Below, one piece after another: positions 6,582 through 15,013 of a DNA stretch of 64,000 nt. Position numbers and translations under genes: made by a program. Source of the stretch: Dorea sp. D27 (GTDB taxonomy: Bacteria > Bacillota > Clostridia > Lachnospirales > Lachnospiraceae). The notes beneath the pieces were generated by a model. It searched no databases and was not told the DNA's origin. It saw nothing but the letters and a program-made list of their open reading frames with translations. Location: contig NZ_KQ236743.1 of NCBI RefSeq assembly GCF_001185345.1, positions 1,203,263 to 1,267,262 on the forward strand. The letters run 5' to 3'. Positions within the stretch are counted from its first letter, which is position 1. Each line of letters opens with the position of its first letter.

Positions 6582-9221
6582 CTATGATAACTGCCCTTCC
6601 AGCACTTCACCTGCTTTGGCAATTGCGTCATCGATGCCGCCCGGATTCTTGCCTCCGGCCTGAGCCATGTTCGGCCGGCCGCCTCCGCCTCCGCCTACAA
6701 GTCCCGCGATTGCCTTGATGAGATTGCCTGCATGGGCGCCTTTGTCTATGGCTCCTTTTGTGGCGGTAGCCATGAGATTTACTTTTCCATCACTGGCGGA
6801 CGCTATCACTATCACCCCGTCTCCAAGCTTCTCTTTCAGCTGGTCACCCAGGTCGCGGAGCCCGTTCATATCCACCCCTTCTACTTTAGTCGCAAGGAGC
6901 TTCACACCATTCACTTCTACAACCTGATTCATCACGTCTCCCATGGCATCCTGGGCTAATCTGCTCTTGAGACTTTCCACTTCACTGTGAAGCGCTTTAT
7001 TTTCCGCCTGGAGATGCGTAATCTTTTCCGCCAGCTTATCTGGAGCAGCCTTGACAAGCTTTGCCGCCTCCACAAGTCTTCTCTCAAGTTCATCATAGTA
7101 GTTCAGCAGACCCTTGGATGTCAATGCCTCAATCCTCCGAACCCCTGCTGCAACTCCTGTCTCGGAAATGATTTTGAATGCGGTGATGACGCCGGTATTC
7201 TCCACATGTGTTCCCCCACAGAACTCTACTGAAAAGTCTCCCATGCTTACGACACGGACGATGTCACCGTATTTCTCCCCGAAGAGTGCTGCTGCGCCTG
7301 TCTTCCTCGCCTCTTCAATCGGCAGGTTCTCCACCTTGACTGACAGCGCGGCCATTATCTGGCGATTGACGATATCCTCTACCTGCCTCAATTCTTCTTT
7401 TGACAATGCAGAGAAATGGGTAAAGTCAAAACGGAGCCGCTCTGCGTTTACAGAGGAACCGGCCTGCTCTACATGCGTCCCAAGAACCGTACGAAGCGCC
7501 TTATGAAGCAGATGTGTCGCGCTGTGGTTTCTTGCAGACAATGCCCTGACTTCCTTATCGACCTCAAGCGTAACCGTATCGCCCGTTTTAATCATTCCCT
7601 TTGCCACATAGCCGACATGTCCTATTTTTCCGCCGAGAAGCTTTACGACATCCTCTACGCGGAATTCCCCGTCTGCAGTACGTATATAACCTTTATCAGC
7701 TTCCTGGCCGCCGCTTGTGGCATAGAAAGGCGTCTTTTCTGTAAATACAGTTCCCTTCTCTCCGTCAGACAATGCATCCACAATCTCCGTTTCCGTCGTG
7801 AGAACGGTCACGCCAGACTCAAACGACAGATTGTCATAGCCGACAAACTCTGATGTGACACCCGGATCGATGGACTCATACACCGTTGCATCCGCGCCCA
7901 TATAGTTTGTCACTTCTCTTGCCTCTCTCGCTGTCCTTCGCTGTACTTCCATAGACGCCTTGAAACCGTCTTCATCAACGGACAATCCTTTTTCCTCAAG
8001 AATCTCTTTTGTAAGATCCAGTGGAAATCCATACGTATCATACAGCTTAAAGGCATGTCCGCCGGACAGTGTCTTTTCTCCCTTTTTATCCATCTCGGCC
8101 TCCATCTCGGCAAGGATGGTCAGCCCCTGGTCGATCGTCTTGTTAAACTGTTCCTCTTCTTTGGCAATCACCTTGAAGATAAAGTCTTTCTTCTCTTCCA
8201 GTTCCGGATATCCGTCTTTGGAACCATCAATTACAGTCTGTGCCAGCTCTACGAGGAATTCTCCTTCCACGCCCAGCAGCCGTCCGTGACGGCATGCACG
8301 GCGCAGCAGGCGGCGCAGCACGTAGCCTCTCCCTTCATTAGACGGCATGATTCCGTCTGATATCATAAAGGTCACCGAACGTACATGGTCGGTGATAACT
8401 CGCAGGGACACATCGGTCTCATCGTCCTGCCCGTATTCCGTCTTTGTGATACGGCACACATAGTCTCTCAGCGCTTTGATCGTATCAATATCGAACATGG
8501 AATCCACACCCTGCACGACACAGGCCAGACGTTCCAGCCCCATGCCGGTATCTATATTCTTCTGTTCCAGTTCTGTATAATTATTGTTGCCGTCATTGTC
8601 AAATTGGGTAAATACATTGTTCCAAATCTCCATATAGCGGTCACATTCACATCCCACCGTACAATCCGGACTGCCGCAGCCATATGCCGGCCCCCGGTCA
8701 TAGTACACTTCCGAACAAGGTCCGCATGGCCCGGAACCATGTTCCCAGAAATTGTCCTCCTTGCCAAAACGGAAAATCCTCTCTGGTGCAATCCCAATAT
8801 CCTTATTCCAGATTTCCCATGCCTCATCATCGTCCAGATAGACAGACGGATACAGCTTGTCCGGTTCAAGACCAACCACCTCTGTCAGGAACTCCCACGT
8901 CCATCGGATAGACTCCTTTTTGAAATAATCGCCGAATGAGAAATTTCCAAGCATCTCAAAAAACGTCCCATGCCTGGCAGTCTTGCCTACGTTCTCAATA
9001 TCGCCTGTACGGATACACTTCTGACATGTAGTAACTCTTTTTCTCGGTGGAATCTCCTGCCCCGTAAAATATGGCTTGAGCGGCGCCATACCCGAATTAA
9101 TCAGCAATAGACTTTTGTCATTGTGAGGTACGAGCGAAAAACTCTTCATTATCAGATGTCCCTTGCTCTCAAAATATTCCAGGAACATTTTCCTCAATTC
9201 ATTTACTCCGTATTTCTGCAT
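6582..9221 (-). CDS. alaS: Alanyl-tRNA synthetase
   Basis: An 879-residue class II synthetase, full length for the family, charging tRNA-Ala in the cytosol. The catalytic domain starts MQKYGVNELRKMFLEYFESK with motif 2 around TCQKCIRTGDIENVG. The editing domain has the zinc ligands HSATHLLH (about residues 565-575) and CGGTHVENTG (about 665-675). A DHHA1-type C-domain ends in the glycine-rich GGGGGGGRPNMAQAGG. ATG at 9221 has AGGAGG six bases upstream; the frame is open to 9278 without a better start. I looked for a T-box leader and found none. Confidence 0.98.
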   Translation of the reverse strand: MQKYGVNELRKMFLEYFESKGHLIMKSFSLVPHNDKSLLLINSGMAPLKPYFTGQEIPPRKRVTTCQKCIRTGDIENVGKTARHGTFFEMLGNFSFGDYFKKESIRWTWEFLTEVVGLEPDKLYPSVYLDDDEAWEIWNKDIGIAPERIFRFGKEDNFWEHGSGPCGPCSEVYYDRGPAYGCGSPDCTVGCECDRYMEIWNNVFTQFDNDGNNNYTELEQKNIDTGMGLERLACVVQGVDSMFDIDTIKALRDYVCRITKTEYGQDDETDVSLRVITDHVRSVTFMISDGIMPSNEGRGYVLRRLLRRACRHGRLLGVEGEFLVELAQTVIDGSKDGYPELEEKKDFIFKVIAKEEEQFNKTIDQGLTILAEMEAEMDKKGEKTLSGGHAFKLYDTYGFPLDLTKEILEEKGLSVDEDGFKASMEVQRRTAREAREVTNYMGADATVYESIDPGVTSEFVGYDNLSFESGVTVLTTETEIVDALSDGEKGTVFTEKTPFYATSGGQEADKGYIRTADGEFRVEDVVKLLGGKIGHVGYVAKGMIKTGDTVTLEVDKEVRALSARNHSATHLLHKALRTVLGTHVEQAGSSVNAERLRFDFTHFSALSKEELRQVEDIVNRQIMAALSVKVENLPIEEARKTGAAALFGEKYGDIVRVVSMGDFSVEFCGGTHVENTGVITAFKIISETGVAAGVRRIEALTSKGLLNYYDELERRLVEAAKLVKAAPDKLAEKITHLQAENKALHSEVESLKSRLAQDAMGDVMNQVVEVNGVKLLATKVEGVDMNGLRDLGDQLKEKLGDGVIVIASASDGKVNLMATATKGAIDKGAHAGNLIKAIAGLVGGGGGGRPNMAQAGGKNPGGIDDAIAKAGEVLEGQLS

Positions 9222-9296
9222 ATATGCCCTCCTGCTTCTATATCCAAAATACCCGTCAGCCACAGGCATCCGGGACAATTTGATACTTAAGTCTTA

Positions 9297-9325
9297 ATTA
9301 TAAAGAGAACCCGGCTGTTTGTCAA
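9297..9325 (-). promoter_or_regulatory. alaS promoter
   Basis: Perfect TTGACA (complement of 9320-9325) and TATAAT (complement of 9297-9302) boxes separated by 17 bases. The leader to the start codon is only about 70 bases. Confidence 0.92.
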
Positions 9326-9331
9326 CGGGCG

Positions 9332-9404
9332 GGGACAGGGCAAAATGAGTTTGGGACGGGGAAAATTAATTTTCCCCCGTCCCAAACTCATTTTGCCCTG
9401 TCCC
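9332..9404. repeat. 73-base near-perfect palindrome between hydrogenase and alaS
   Basis: The arms, GGGACAGGGCAAAATGAG.. and its complement, pair for about 36 bases with one bulged C and essentially no loop. The right arm starts at the base after the hydrogenase stop codon and the left arm ends six bases from the alaS -35 box. It is compatible with a terminator but far longer than one needs to be, and shares the GGGACAGGG character of the repeats at 38 kb. Confidence 0.85.
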
Positions 9405-10916
9405 TTATTTCAACTCTATCTCTTCTAATTCTTTCGGCGGCAGCCGTTTTGACGATGCTGATACGAATTCTTTTATCTTTTTCTGCGCCTTGGCGACCTG
9501 GATATTGGTTCCGGCCCCGGCCACGCAGCCGCCCGGACAGCCCATCCCCTCGATGAGGCAGCCATTCATCTTACCGGCCTTGGCAAGTGCAAGTGTCTTT
9601 TTGCACTCCGCCAGCCCTTCCGCATGTTCGATGCTTACGTCCACGCCCGGATAGTATTCCTTTACGCATTTCTCTATCGCTTCTGCCACACCTCCGGCAA
9701 CTGCATAGCCTCGCCCTGCTCCGGTCGCATTGTGGAAGGACGACTCTGCTTCGTATTTTGACAAGTCAATATCCCTGGCATCAAACATTGCCTGAAGCTC
9801 TTCAAAGGTGACGACAAAGTCTACGTCACTGCGGACGGTCCTGCGCATCGCCTCAAGCTTCTTCGCCGCGCACGGGCCGATGAATACCACCCTCGCTTCC
9901 GGATGTTCCTGCTTTATCGTCCGCGCCGTGGCAACCATCGGCGTCAGCTCCTGCGACACCTGGTCTATCAGGTCCGGAAAATACTTCTTCGCAAGCATAG
10001 CCCATGAAGGGCAGCAGGAAGTGAGAAGGAAAGGAAGTTCACCTGTCGTCACTTTATTGACATAGTGATGCGCCTCTGCCACCGCTCCGATGTCCGCGCC
10101 GAGCGCCACCTCGTATACCTCTGAGAACCCAAGTTCCTGAAGTGCCGCCTTTAGATTCCTCGGCGTAATGTTGTCGCCGAACTGACCGGCAAATGCAGGG
10201 GCAATCTCCGCCACAATCTCATCGCCTTCCGTCAGAGCGCGGGCCAGCTGGAATATCTGCGACTTGTCGGATATGGCCCCGAACGGACAGCTTACCATAC
10301 ACATGCCGCATGATACACATTTGTCATTGTTGATGCGGGCCCGCCCGCAGTTGTCCGACTCAATCGCTCCGACTCCGCAGGCTTTCTGGCATGGACGCTC
10401 CTTCCTGGAGATGGCATCATACGGACAGACAGATTTACATTTCCCGCATTTGATGCATTTGTCCTGATCTATGTAGGAACGGCCTTTTATCATGGAAATG
10501 GCTTCCTTCGGACAGACTTCCATGCACGGATGGGCCAGGCAGCCTTTGCACATATTGCTGACCTCATACCCCCGCTCTTCACATGCCTCGCACGCGGAAG
10601 GTATCACCTGCATGAGAGGAGGTTCATAATACTTGTCCGAAATATTGCTCGACTCCACGCCTGCCGTCAGATGGACCGGCTTATTTTCCGGCCGCAGCGA
10701 AAGCCCCATAGCCAGCCTCAGCCTCTCCCTGACTACCGCACGGGCCCTGTATACGCTCTCCCTGTACTTTGCCGTGTCCTCGTTCACCATCTTATAAGGA
10801 ATCGCCTCCATATCGTCGTTCAGCGTCTCGGCATTCGCCTTGAACCCAAGCCTGGCAACCTCCTCGAATACTTTTCTTCTAAGCTTCCTGACCGTCGTAT
10901 CCAGTCCTCTCATCAT
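9405..10916 (-). CDS. Monomeric [FeFe] hydrogenase, group B type
   Basis: A 503-residue ferredoxin-like hydrogenase. Residues about 110-215 hold several [4Fe-4S] sites (CxxCxxxxxxxxxxMCKGC, CIKCGKCKSVCP at 154-165, CVSCGMCMVSCP at 200-211). The H-cluster motifs are TSCCPSW (299-305), GPCAAKK (347-353) and EGMGCPGGCVAGAG (456-469). GPC in place of MPC in the second motif is typical of group B enzymes. It catalyses or senses H2/proton exchange in the cytosol, probably with ferredoxin; direction is unknown. ATG at 10916 follows AGGAGG by ten bases. It stands alone, with its own promoter. Confidence 0.88.
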   Translation of the reverse strand: MMRGLDTTVRKLRRKVFEEVARLGFKANAETLNDDMEAIPYKMVNEDTAKYRESVYRARAVVRERLRLAMGLSLRPENKPVHLTAGVESSNISDKYYEPPLMQVIPSACEACEERGYEVSNMCKGCLAHPCMEVCPKEAISMIKGRSYIDQDKCIKCGKCKSVCPYDAISRKERPCQKACGVGAIESDNCGRARINNDKCVSCGMCMVSCPFGAISDKSQIFQLARALTEGDEIVAEIAPAFAGQFGDNITPRNLKAALQELGFSEVYEVALGADIGAVAEAHHYVNKVTTGELPFLLTSCCPSWAMLAKKYFPDLIDQVSQELTPMVATARTIKQEHPEARVVFIGPCAAKKLEAMRRTVRSDVDFVVTFEELQAMFDARDIDLSKYEAESSFHNATGAGRGYAVAGGVAEAIEKCVKEYYPGVDVSIEHAEGLAECKKTLALAKAGKMNGCLIEGMGCPGGCVAGAGTNIQVAKAQKKIKEFVSASSKRLPPKELEEIELK

Positions 10917-10963
10917 AAAGCAGTTTCCTCCTGAATATCTTCCACTAATTTACTCCTGCCAAC

Positions 10964-10992
10964 ACTATACTGAATCGTTAAAAAGCTGTCAA
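10964..10992 (-). promoter_or_regulatory. Promoter of the monomeric hydrogenase
   Basis: TTGACA (complement of 10987-10992) and TATAGT (complement of 10964-10969) with a 17-base spacer. The -35 region reads TTGACAGCTTTTTAACGA, which agrees with the clostridial Rex site TTGTTAANNNNTTAACAA at 10 of 14 defined positions; I treat that as only suggestive. Confidence 0.85.
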
Positions 10993-11024
10993 TATGAAGG
11001 CTTGTATTAAATCAAAAACATCTG

Positions 11025-13418
11025 TCATTCCTTGCTGTTCAGGACATCCTGTGCGTAATATACAGACTGCATTGCATCCCTGCCATAGAAATCCGCCCCT
11101 ATCATGTCCGCGTATTCCTCATTCAATACAGCCCCGCCAACCATAACCTTGCAGTCCGGCTTTTTCTGTCTGAGCTGCCGGATCGTCTCCTCCATGCTTA
11201 CGACCGTCGTCGTCATAAGTGCGCTTAAGCCCACGAGATGCACATCATCCGAGACTGCCCGTTCAACTATCGCCTCCGGCGCCACGTCTTTACCAAGATC
11301 AATCACATCAAAGCTGTAATTCTCAAGCAGCACTTTTACAATGTTTTTGCCTATGTCGTGGATATCCCCCTTAACGGTAGCCAGAATGACCTTCTCCTTC
11401 TTCCCCGCAGATTCTCCGCTTTTCGCCAGCTCATCTTTAAGCACCCCAAAAGCCAGCTTGGCCGCATCTGCGCTCATAAGCAGCTGTGGAAGGAAGATGA
11501 TTCCTTTTTCAAAACCTTTCCCCACAACGTCAAGAGCCGGTATGAGGTGTTCATTGATAATGTCAAGCGGCGCCTTCTCTCTCACAAGCCGGACGGCCGC
11601 CTTGTACGCCTCTTCCTTCAGCCCCTTTTCTATAGCCGCTTTGAGCGGCATCTCTCCGGAAGGCTGTACGGATGAGACCGCCGCTTTCTGATTGCCGTAC
11701 TGGGCGATAAACTGCTCGCAGTTCTTGTCATAATTCATGAGCGCGCAGAAAGAGTAATAAGACCTCATCATATCTTCAGAGGACGGATTGATAATACCTG
11801 CGCTGAGTCCGCACTGCATCGCCATCGTATAGAAGTTGGCATTGACCGCAGGGCGGTAAGGCAGGCCGAACGATATGTTCGAAACACCGAGCACCGTACG
11901 GACACCGTAGTGCTCTCTCACCTTCCGAAGCGCATCCAGCGTAATCTTTGCACCTTCCGGCTCTGAACTGATGGTCATGGCAAGTACATCTATTACAATA
12001 TCTTTACGGTCAATACCGTATTTTCCCGCTTCCTTTATTATCTTGCCGGCAACCTTGAGCCTTCCATCCGCCGTGTCCGGAATGCCGCCCTCATCAATCG
12101 TCAGTCCGATTACCACGCCGCCGTACTTCTTGATGAGCGGGAACACAGCGTCCATGGATTCCCGCTTCCCGTTTACCGAATTCACCATCGGCTTGCCGTT
12201 ATATATGCGCATAGCTGCCTCCATGGCAGTTATATCTACCGTATCAATCTGGAGCGGAAGGCTTGTGACGCTCTGCAGCTCACACACCACCTCTTTCATC
12301 ATAGATACTTCGTCAATATCCGGAAGCCCCACATTGACATCCAGAATATGGGCCCCCTTATCCTGCTGCGTGATGCCTTCCCTCAGGATATAATCCAGAT
12401 TGTGTTCCTTCAGCGCCTGCCTGAATCTGCTCTTTCCTGTCGGATTGATGCGCTCTCCTATGATGACCGGCCGGTCACCGAGAAGAACACCCTGCCCATA
12501 AGACGATACAATCGTATCTCCTTTTTTTACCGGTGCCTTCGGCGCCATTCCCGAACATCTTCCGGCCATCGCTTTGATATGTGCGGGTGTCGTTCCACAG
12601 CATCCTCCAATCATGCAGGCGCCCTTTTGCACGACCAGATGCATCGCCTCTGCAAAATGCATTGGGTCCACGTCATAATATACCTCCCCATCCTTCTGTT
12701 TCGGGAGACCCGCGTTCGGCTTCACGATAACAGGAATGGAGGTGTACCGTATTATCTCATCCAATACAGGCATCATCTGCTCCGGCCCCATCCCGCAGTT
12801 GATACCGAGGGCATCCACCCTAAGCCCTTCCAGCAGGGCGACGACAGACAACACATCGCCCCCTGTCAGGAGCTTTCCTCTCTCGTCAAAAATCATCGTT
12901 GCGAATACCGGAAGCTCCGTGTTTTCTTTCGCTGCCAGCACGGCCGCTTTCACTTCATATGTGTCGCTCATCGTCTCTATGTGGACGAGATCGGCACCGG
13001 CTTCCTCCCCATAACAGACGACCTCTTTAAAGGCTTCATAAGCATCCTCAAATGCCAAATCCCCCATCGGCCTGAGCAGCCTGCCCGTCGGTCCTATGTC
13101 AAGTGCAGTATAGATCTCCCGCCCGTCAGCAACGCCAAGCTCAGCAGCTTTCTTGACGTTACTGACGGCAGCCGACACGATTTCTTTTAAATCGTACTTT
13201 GTATCGTGGAACTTCAGTGCATTTGCACCAAATGTATTCGTCAGCACGATATCGCTGCCGGCTTCAAAATACTGCCGATGGATGTCTATGATTTCTTCCG
13301 TGTGCAACAAATTCCACGTCTCCGGGAGTTCCCCCGGCCTCAGCCCCTTTGATTGGAGCAGGGTGCCCATACCACCGTCAAAATATAATAATTCTTTTCC
13401 AAGTCTCTGTGATAACAT
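11025..13418 (-). CDS. metH: Cobalamin-dependent methionine synthase, catalytic part
   Basis: A 797-residue protein that transfers a methyl group from methyl-tetrahydrofolate to homocysteine through cobalamin. The homocysteine domain carries its zinc cysteines in GINCGMG and GGCCGTTPAH, the pterin domain begins near VIIGERINPTGKSRF, and the B12 domain has DIHDIGKN (D685, H687, G690) with the histidine that ligates cobalt. It ends after the B12 domain: the reactivation domain of E. coli MetH is missing and is encoded by the gene immediately upstream. AAAGGAG precedes the start by seven bases. Confidence 0.93.
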   Translation of the reverse strand: MLSQRLGKELLYFDGGMGTLLQSKGLRPGELPETWNLLHTEEIIDIHRQYFEAGSDIVLTNTFGANALKFHDTKYDLKEIVSAAVSNVKKAAELGVADGREIYTALDIGPTGRLLRPMGDLAFEDAYEAFKEVVCYGEEAGADLVHIETMSDTYEVKAAVLAAKENTELPVFATMIFDERGKLLTGGDVLSVVALLEGLRVDALGINCGMGPEQMMPVLDEIIRYTSIPVIVKPNAGLPKQKDGEVYYDVDPMHFAEAMHLVVQKGACMIGGCCGTTPAHIKAMAGRCSGMAPKAPVKKGDTIVSSYGQGVLLGDRPVIIGERINPTGKSRFRQALKEHNLDYILREGITQQDKGAHILDVNVGLPDIDEVSMMKEVVCELQSVTSLPLQIDTVDITAMEAAMRIYNGKPMVNSVNGKRESMDAVFPLIKKYGGVVIGLTIDEGGIPDTADGRLKVAGKIIKEAGKYGIDRKDIVIDVLAMTISSEPEGAKITLDALRKVREHYGVRTVLGVSNISFGLPYRPAVNANFYTMAMQCGLSAGIINPSSEDMMRSYYSFCALMNYDKNCEQFIAQYGNQKAAVSSVQPSGEMPLKAAIEKGLKEEAYKAAVRLVREKAPLDIINEHLIPALDVVGKGFEKGIIFLPQLLMSADAAKLAFGVLKDELAKSGESAGKKEKVILATVKGDIHDIGKNIVKVLLENYSFDVIDLGKDVAPEAIVERAVSDDVHLVGLSALMTTTVVSMEETIRQLRQKKPDCKVMVGGAVLNEEYADMIGADFYGRDAMQSVYYAQDVLNSKE

Positions 13419-13446
13419 CCACTTTCTCCTTTGCCATTGTCTTCCT

Positions 13447-14088
13447 TCATCTTCTATAGGGACAGTCTGTCATCCCGCACATCTCACAGCCCTTTCTGTG
13501 GCACGGTTCCTTGATCCTGCTCATCCCTATGACCGCTGTGACAGACTTCGTCGGTGTCAGCATGCTGCTTCCGGTCATCGTCAGTCCAATCTTCTTGGCG
13601 GTGTCCAGCATCCTCAGGATTTGTTCCTGATGTTCTATCGGAAAATCTCCGTAACCCGGGCTGAAGCGCGGGCGGAGATACAGGCCCCGTTCCTTCGCCT
13701 CCTGCTCAATCTCAAGCTGGCAGCTGTCCACATATTCTTCCAGCAGAGCGGCGGCGCACGACTGTACGATAACCGCCTTGGCCATGTTTGTGATGCTCAG
13801 CTTCTTCATATACATATCTATCTCAATGCCGAGAGTCGCCCCTAGTACGGCCGCCATGTCGCAGCCTTTTAAATTTTTGGAAAGGCTTCTGCTCCTGATG
13901 CATAAATCTCCTATCACTACACAGTCCTGCTCTTTCAGTGTCAAGCCAAAAATGCGGTAGACGATTCTCTTGGCTGCCATCAGGTCCAGCTCTTCAAATG
14001 CTTCCCCTATCAGCGCAAGTGTATGATCATCTACCGCATGTCTGCCATAACCCAAGTAACGAACTGCTTCTTTCGTCCTTGTATCCAT
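13447..14088 (-). CDS. Stand-alone methionine synthase reactivation protein
   Basis: A 213-residue protein corresponding to the AdoMet-binding activation domain normally fused to the end of MetH. RFSPGYGDFP (141-150) and SSMLTPTKSVTAVIGMS (174-190) are the domain's hallmark motifs. In E. coli this domain remethylates oxidised cob(II)alamin using AdoMet. A cysteine cluster near the end (C196, C201, C204, C209) is not part of E. coli MetH and could bind a metal or an iron-sulfur cluster for electron entry (inference). It sits 28 bases ahead of the split MetH and 20 after MetF. Confidence 0.88.
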   Translation of the reverse strand: MDTRTKEAVRYLGYGRHAVDDHTLALIGEAFEELDLMAAKRIVYRIFGLTLKEQDCVVIGDLCIRSRSLSKNLKGCDMAAVLGATLGIEIDMYMKKLSITNMAKAVIVQSCAAALLEEYVDSCQLEIEQEAKERGLYLRPRFSPGYGDFPIEHQEQILRMLDTAKKIGLTMTGSSMLTPTKSVTAVIGMSRIKEPCHRKGCEMCGMTDCPYRR

Positions 14089-14108
14089 GTTTTCCCCTTA
14101 TGCTTCGC

Positions 14109-14978
14109 TTATACTTTTACTATTTCCGACAGATTATACATGATTGCCTCTGCGACTTCCGGCTTGTTCATCGAATAGATATGTATGTTGTTGATCCCAT
14201 TTGCAATCAAATCGATTATCTGGTCGGTTGCATATGCGATTCCGGCCTGCTGCATAGCCTTCGGATTATCTCCAAAACGGTCAACAATGGCACGGAACCT
14301 CTCCGGCAGCGCCGTTCCTGACAAAGAGCATATCCGCTTCATCTGCTTGGAATTCGTTACCGGCATGATGCCCGGAAGCACTGGTACAGTGATTCCTTTT
14401 TCGCGGATACGGTATAGAAAGTTATACAGGATATTGTTGTCAAAGAACATCTGCGTCGTGAGAAAGTCAACCCCGCATTCCACCTTGTTCTTCAGATTCT
14501 CAATATCGTCTTTCTTGTGTTCCGTTTCCACATGCCCCTCAGGATAGCAGGCCGCTCCTACGCAGAAGCTGCCCTGAGACTTTATATCCTGAATCAGTTC
14601 AAATGCATATTTATACTGGTTTGATACAGGAAACTGCACATCCTCGGGTATGTCTCCGCGAAGACCCAGTACATTTTCAATTCCCTCGTCTTTCAGCTTT
14701 CCAATCACCTGCCGTACTTCATCCTTTGTGGACGACGCGCATGTCAGGTGCGCCAGGCTTACTACTCCTAAATCATTCTGTATGTGGGATGCGATGTTTA
14801 CTGTATTCTTGCTCGTGCCGCCGCCTGCACCATAGGTAACACTTATAAATGACGGTTTTAATGCTGCTATTTTTTCTGTCGCAGACAGCACACTTTCATA
14901 TCCTGCATCCGTTTTCGGAGGAAACACCTCAAACGAAATGTGCGGCTCCTCATCCTTCAGTATCTCTTTTATCTTCAT
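14109..14978 (-). CDS. metF: Methylenetetrahydrofolate reductase
   Basis: A 289-residue TIM-barrel flavoenzyme that reduces 5,10-methylene- to 5-methyl-tetrahydrofolate, the methyl donor used by the MetH downstream. The N-terminal ISFEVFPPKTDAG, the central LTCASSTKDEV and NVLGLRGDIPED, and TTQMFFDN are family landmarks. ATG at 14978 has AGAGGAG five bases upstream, while the frame extension to 15008 has none. With the two following genes it forms a compact methyl-transfer operon. No S-box or cobalamin riboswitch is visible ahead of it; it follows glgA by 35 bases. Confidence 0.95.
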   Translation of the reverse strand: MKIKEILKDEEPHISFEVFPPKTDAGYESVLSATEKIAALKPSFISVTYGAGGGTSKNTVNIASHIQNDLGVVSLAHLTCASSTKDEVRQVIGKLKDEGIENVLGLRGDIPEDVQFPVSNQYKYAFELIQDIKSQGSFCVGAACYPEGHVETEHKKDDIENLKNKVECGVDFLTTQMFFDNNILYNFLYRIREKGITVPVLPGIMPVTNSKQMKRICSLSGTALPERFRAIVDRFGDNPKAMQQAGIAYATDQIIDLIANGINNIHIYSMNKPEVAEAIMYNLSEIVKV

Positions 14979-15013
14979 CTGTTCTCCTCTTGATGTAATC
15001 TTATCCACTGCTG

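Noticed and set aside
9222-9331. T-box leader for alaS
   Set aside because: The promoter leaves a leader of only about 70 bases, too short, and no T-box sequence is visible.
12348-13190. 280-codon plus-strand frame
   Set aside because: Lies entirely antisense to metH; composition is that of a shadow frame and there is no ribosome site.
14979-15013. S-box or cobalamin riboswitch ahead of the methionine genes
   Set aside because: Only 35 bases separate metF from glgA, with no conserved riboswitch core.
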